Below the pieces are notes generated by a model that ran no database searches, was not told where the DNA came from, and worked only from the letters and a program-made list of their open reading frames with translations. The translations under genes were made by a program, and so were the position numbers. A stretch of 64,000 nucleotides of DNA, from positions 3,286,001 through 3,350,000 of the forward strand of contig NZ_FNUB01000005.1 in the NCBI RefSeq assembly GCF_900105985.1, given 5' to 3'. This stretch comes from Tenacibaculum sp. MAR_2010_89. GTDB taxonomy: Bacteria; Bacteroidota; Bacteroidia; Flavobacteriales; Flavobacteriaceae. Below, one piece after another: positions 62,133 through 64,000 of the stretch (positions are counted from its first letter, which is position 1; the number at the start of each line of letters is the position of its first letter).

Positions 62133-63111
62133 TTAATTGTTAGAAATTTCTTTTATTTTTCCTTCATAATATTCTTCAACTCCATTTACAGTCTGCTTAC
62201 TGTAATTAATTATTTTATAAATAAATTCTGTTTCAGTAACCCAATGAAATTCCTTAAATGTACAAGTATCATTATTCCAGTTAAATTCAGTAAGATAAAT
62301 AAATAAATGCTCCATTTACTTTTTTTTGAAAAAAGTAAGATATGCATTCTTGCCCTCCAAAATAACCATTTAGACGATACGTATTTTTGGGTGAAGAAAT
62401 TATATATTTAGGGTTACCAATCGTTAATTCTGTTTCTCCTGTTTTAATTGAAAAACACTTATCACTTGAATGCCCTCCTTCTAAAACTAAAATATTATAT
62501 GCTGGATAATATCCAGACCATCCTTCTGAAAAACCATAATCATTACTATGTTGATTTAGTATAAGCTTTTGTCCGTTTTGAGTTTTAATACTTTTTATAG
62601 CATCTTCTCTTTTATAATTTTCATTTTCAAATTTAGTTACCCATGTTACACGGTTTTTTAATATCTTTTTAATTGAATCTAAATTTCCGTTTTTTTTAGG
62701 CCTATGTATTATTTCTTCTATTTTTTCTTTTAATACATTAAACTTTGTTAGACTAATCTTTGACGTATTAATTACATTTTTATTTTTTACCTTTTTCAAA
62801 TAACCATCAAATACATACCCCTCTTTTTCAAATGGTTTCTCCTCTTTTGAAACTAAATATATATAATTGTTATACTTTATTTTAATCCAACTTCCTTCAA
62901 TTGGTTTACCATTATCATTAATAGTTATTTTTTTATTGGTATCAAATAGCTTTTCTACCACAACACCAAATGGAATTTTAGCAATTTTTAATGATGACGA
63001 ATTACTTTTAGACCGAACATTTAAACCATTCTCAGCATTTATAAAATAATACTCTTGTGCTAATACGTTACTAAACATAAACAGCATGTATATTTTAACC
63101 AATATTTTCAT
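62133..63111 (-). pseudogene. SH3-domain exported protein, frameshifted by one extra 4-bp repeat unit
   Basis: Signal peptide (to VLAQ), an SH3b domain at about 20-95 (INAENGLNVRSKSNSSSLKI, GSWIKIKYNNYIYLV), a middle region and a C-terminal beta domain (NDYGFSEGWSGYYPAYNILV, GQECISYFFQKKVNG). The first frame (63111 to 62287) ends shortly after GAFIYL; a second frame (to 62133) carries on TEFNWNNDTCTFKEFHWVTE ... KIKEISNN. Deleting one AAAT unit from the three at 62297-62308 (plus strand) joins them to a 324-residue protein (GAFIYLTEFNW). A slipped-strand event is likely. Confidence 0.82.
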
Positions 63112-63130
63112 GTATACAGTTTTAATGTTC

Positions 63131-63643
63131 TTAAATATAATCTTTCCAACGAAACGGATTTTCAGCTACCAATGCAAAAGATGTTAAATGATACTCATTG
63201 GTATTTAATCCTTCAACATCATTTATGTTTCCAAAGGTCAATTCCACACCACTTTTTAAGCGTAACAAAACTCCGAGGTTATCTGTTTTCTTTTTATAAT
63301 CTATGTTTTCCTCATTTAGTTTTGCTAGTACATATAAAAGGGTGAGTTTATCTATATCTTCAAAAATCCATTTATTAAGTACTAGTTCTTTTGTATTTAA
63401 CAGTTTACCTTCATACCAATAATCAGAATATATTAAAAACAACACCCCTTCCTCAAAATGCAATTCAATACCTCCATACGTCCAAATATTAAAACTTTCA
63501 TTTGTATCAGGATCATATCCACTATCAGGATCAGGAAAATTATTTAAAATCCATTCTTGAGTTTGACCAAGTTTTAAATAATCAAACTTTCCGGTTTTAA
63601 AGAATTCTAATAAATCTATTTTTATAGTGTGATTTAACTTCAT
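63131..63643 (-). CDS. hypothetical protein, probable immunity protein of the upstream gene
   Basis: A 170-residue soluble protein. It starts MKLNHTIKIDLLEFFKTGKF, then DYLKLGQTQEWILNNFPDPD, FNIWTYGGIELHFEEGVLFL and ends in AENPFRWKDYI. The LGQT-x-EWILNNFPDPD block is one I associate with putative immunity proteins in Bacteroidota toxin loci, but without a named family. It starts 42 bp after the gene truncated at the window edge, as expected of a cognate immunity gene. Confidence 0.7.
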   Translation of the reverse strand: MKLNHTIKIDLLEFFKTGKFDYLKLGQTQEWILNNFPDPDSGYDPDTNESFNIWTYGGIELHFEEGVLFLIYSDYWYEGKLLNTKELVLNKWIFEDIDKLTLLYVLAKLNEENIDYKKKTDNLGVLLRLKSGVELTFGNINDVEGLNTNEYHLTSFALVAENPFRWKDYI

Positions 63644-63685
63644 ATTACAAATTAACCTTAAGAATCATAGCTATACATAATAACA

Positions 63686-64000
63686 TTACAATCTCGTTTC
63701 TTGTAAAGCTAGTTGCCTTTTATTTATATCTGATATTGTTCCGTATATATCACCATTATCAGAAACCACTAAGGTGTTCACTGATACTGGTACTGGGATA
63801 TCTTTTATTCCACTTAAAAATTGATTTATTTTTTCAATATTGTTGTTTAATGCATTGGATTCACAATAAATTACAATAATTTGTTCTCTAAACTGTCTTG
63901 CCAATCTACCTCTTAAAAAACCTCCATAATTAGGCTCATCTTTTAAAATATAGTCAAATCCTTTAGGTACATTCTTTTTATGAGCATCTTTGGCATTAAA
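63686..64000 (-). CDS. C-terminal end of a gene running off the window (possible toxin C terminus)
   Basis: The frame is open to base 64000; 104 codons are visible, beginning FNAKDAHKKNVPKGFDYILK and ending NKRQLALQETRL. The TTG-start ORF at 63904 is an internal part. A helical-beta pattern (LARQFREQIIVIYCESNALN, PVPVSVNTLVVSDNGDIYG) is seen but no known fold. Because a run of short, diverse immunity-like genes follows, this may be the variable C terminus of a larger secreted toxin (for example an Rhs or LXG type). Low certainty. Confidence 0.6.
   Translation of the reverse strand, partial: FNAKDAHKKNVPKGFDYILKDEPNYGGFLRGRLARQFREQIIVIYCESNALNNNIEKINQFLSGIKDIPVPVSVNTLVVSDNGDIYGTISDINKRQLALQETRL

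Noticed and set aside
1..64000. CRISPR array or cas genes
   Set aside because: No regularly spaced direct repeats and no cas-like proteins were seen on either strand.
1..64000. Insertion sequences
   Set aside because: No transposase-like ORF is present; the only mobile-element enzyme is the tyrosine recombinase at 47167.

Overview
The window is AT-rich DNA from a member of the Bacteroidota, most likely the family Flavobacteriaceae (Tenacibaculum-like, judged only from protein families). Evidence: -7 promoter boxes of the TAnnTTTG type, little use of Shine-Dalgarno sites, a bacillithiol gene (bshC), many TonB-dependent receptors, BatA and YqgE/AlgH proteins, 7TM-DISM and LytS/LytTR signalling pairs, and a haem HmuR/HmuY pair.

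Layout. 1-18 kb is mostly core: end of an M23 envelope peptidase, a TonB receptor, rlmF, a methyltransferase-bshC operon, a BatA/dihydroorotase-like/esterase operon, a sterol-desaturase-like gene, an LpxR-type gene divergent from a two-component system, bcp, nth and a secreted M57-type protease. 18.4-19.2 kb holds an ECF sigma factor with a 47-residue companion. 19.4-26.7 kb is an accessory block: a TPR histidine kinase with a LytTR regulator, then proteins without signal peptides (two of unknown fold, an Ntn amidase, a GH18 enzyme split by a stop codon). Two of its genes share an almost identical 32-nt leader core with a covarying hairpin. 26.8-29.6 kb is uvrA. 29.6-40.7 kb is an iron/haem region: hmuR-hmuY on the minus strand, diverging from a DUF6607-TonB receptor-ankyrin-DUF2271-PepSY/flavodoxin reductase operon, with a symmetric promoter region between them. 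40.8-46.9 kb has a lipoprotein with a LytS/LytTR pair, then yqgE, a class-IV aminotransferase and a START-like gene.

At 47 kb a tRNA-Met is followed by a tyrosine recombinase. From there to the right edge the content is accessory: small regulators, an AraC/DUF5367/DUF1772/NmrA group, a lipoprotein esterase, a membrane-anchored XRE-NTF2 regulator, and from 57 to 64 kb a minus-strand run of short diverse genes (DUF6714-like, SRPBCC, lipocalin-like, a caspase-like candidate, SH3) that resembles a polymorphic-toxin/immunity tail.

Five genes carry a single small lesion: DUF6607 (A run), NmrA (A10 run), the SH3 protein (one extra 4-bp repeat unit), GH18 (TAA) and a small lipoprotein (TAA). Either the sequence has errors or these genes are decaying. 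The most novel items are the shared structured leader, the symmetric haem/iron promoter region and the putative clan CD protein at 60.7-61.5 kb. Family assignments come from motif recognition alone; no searches were run.
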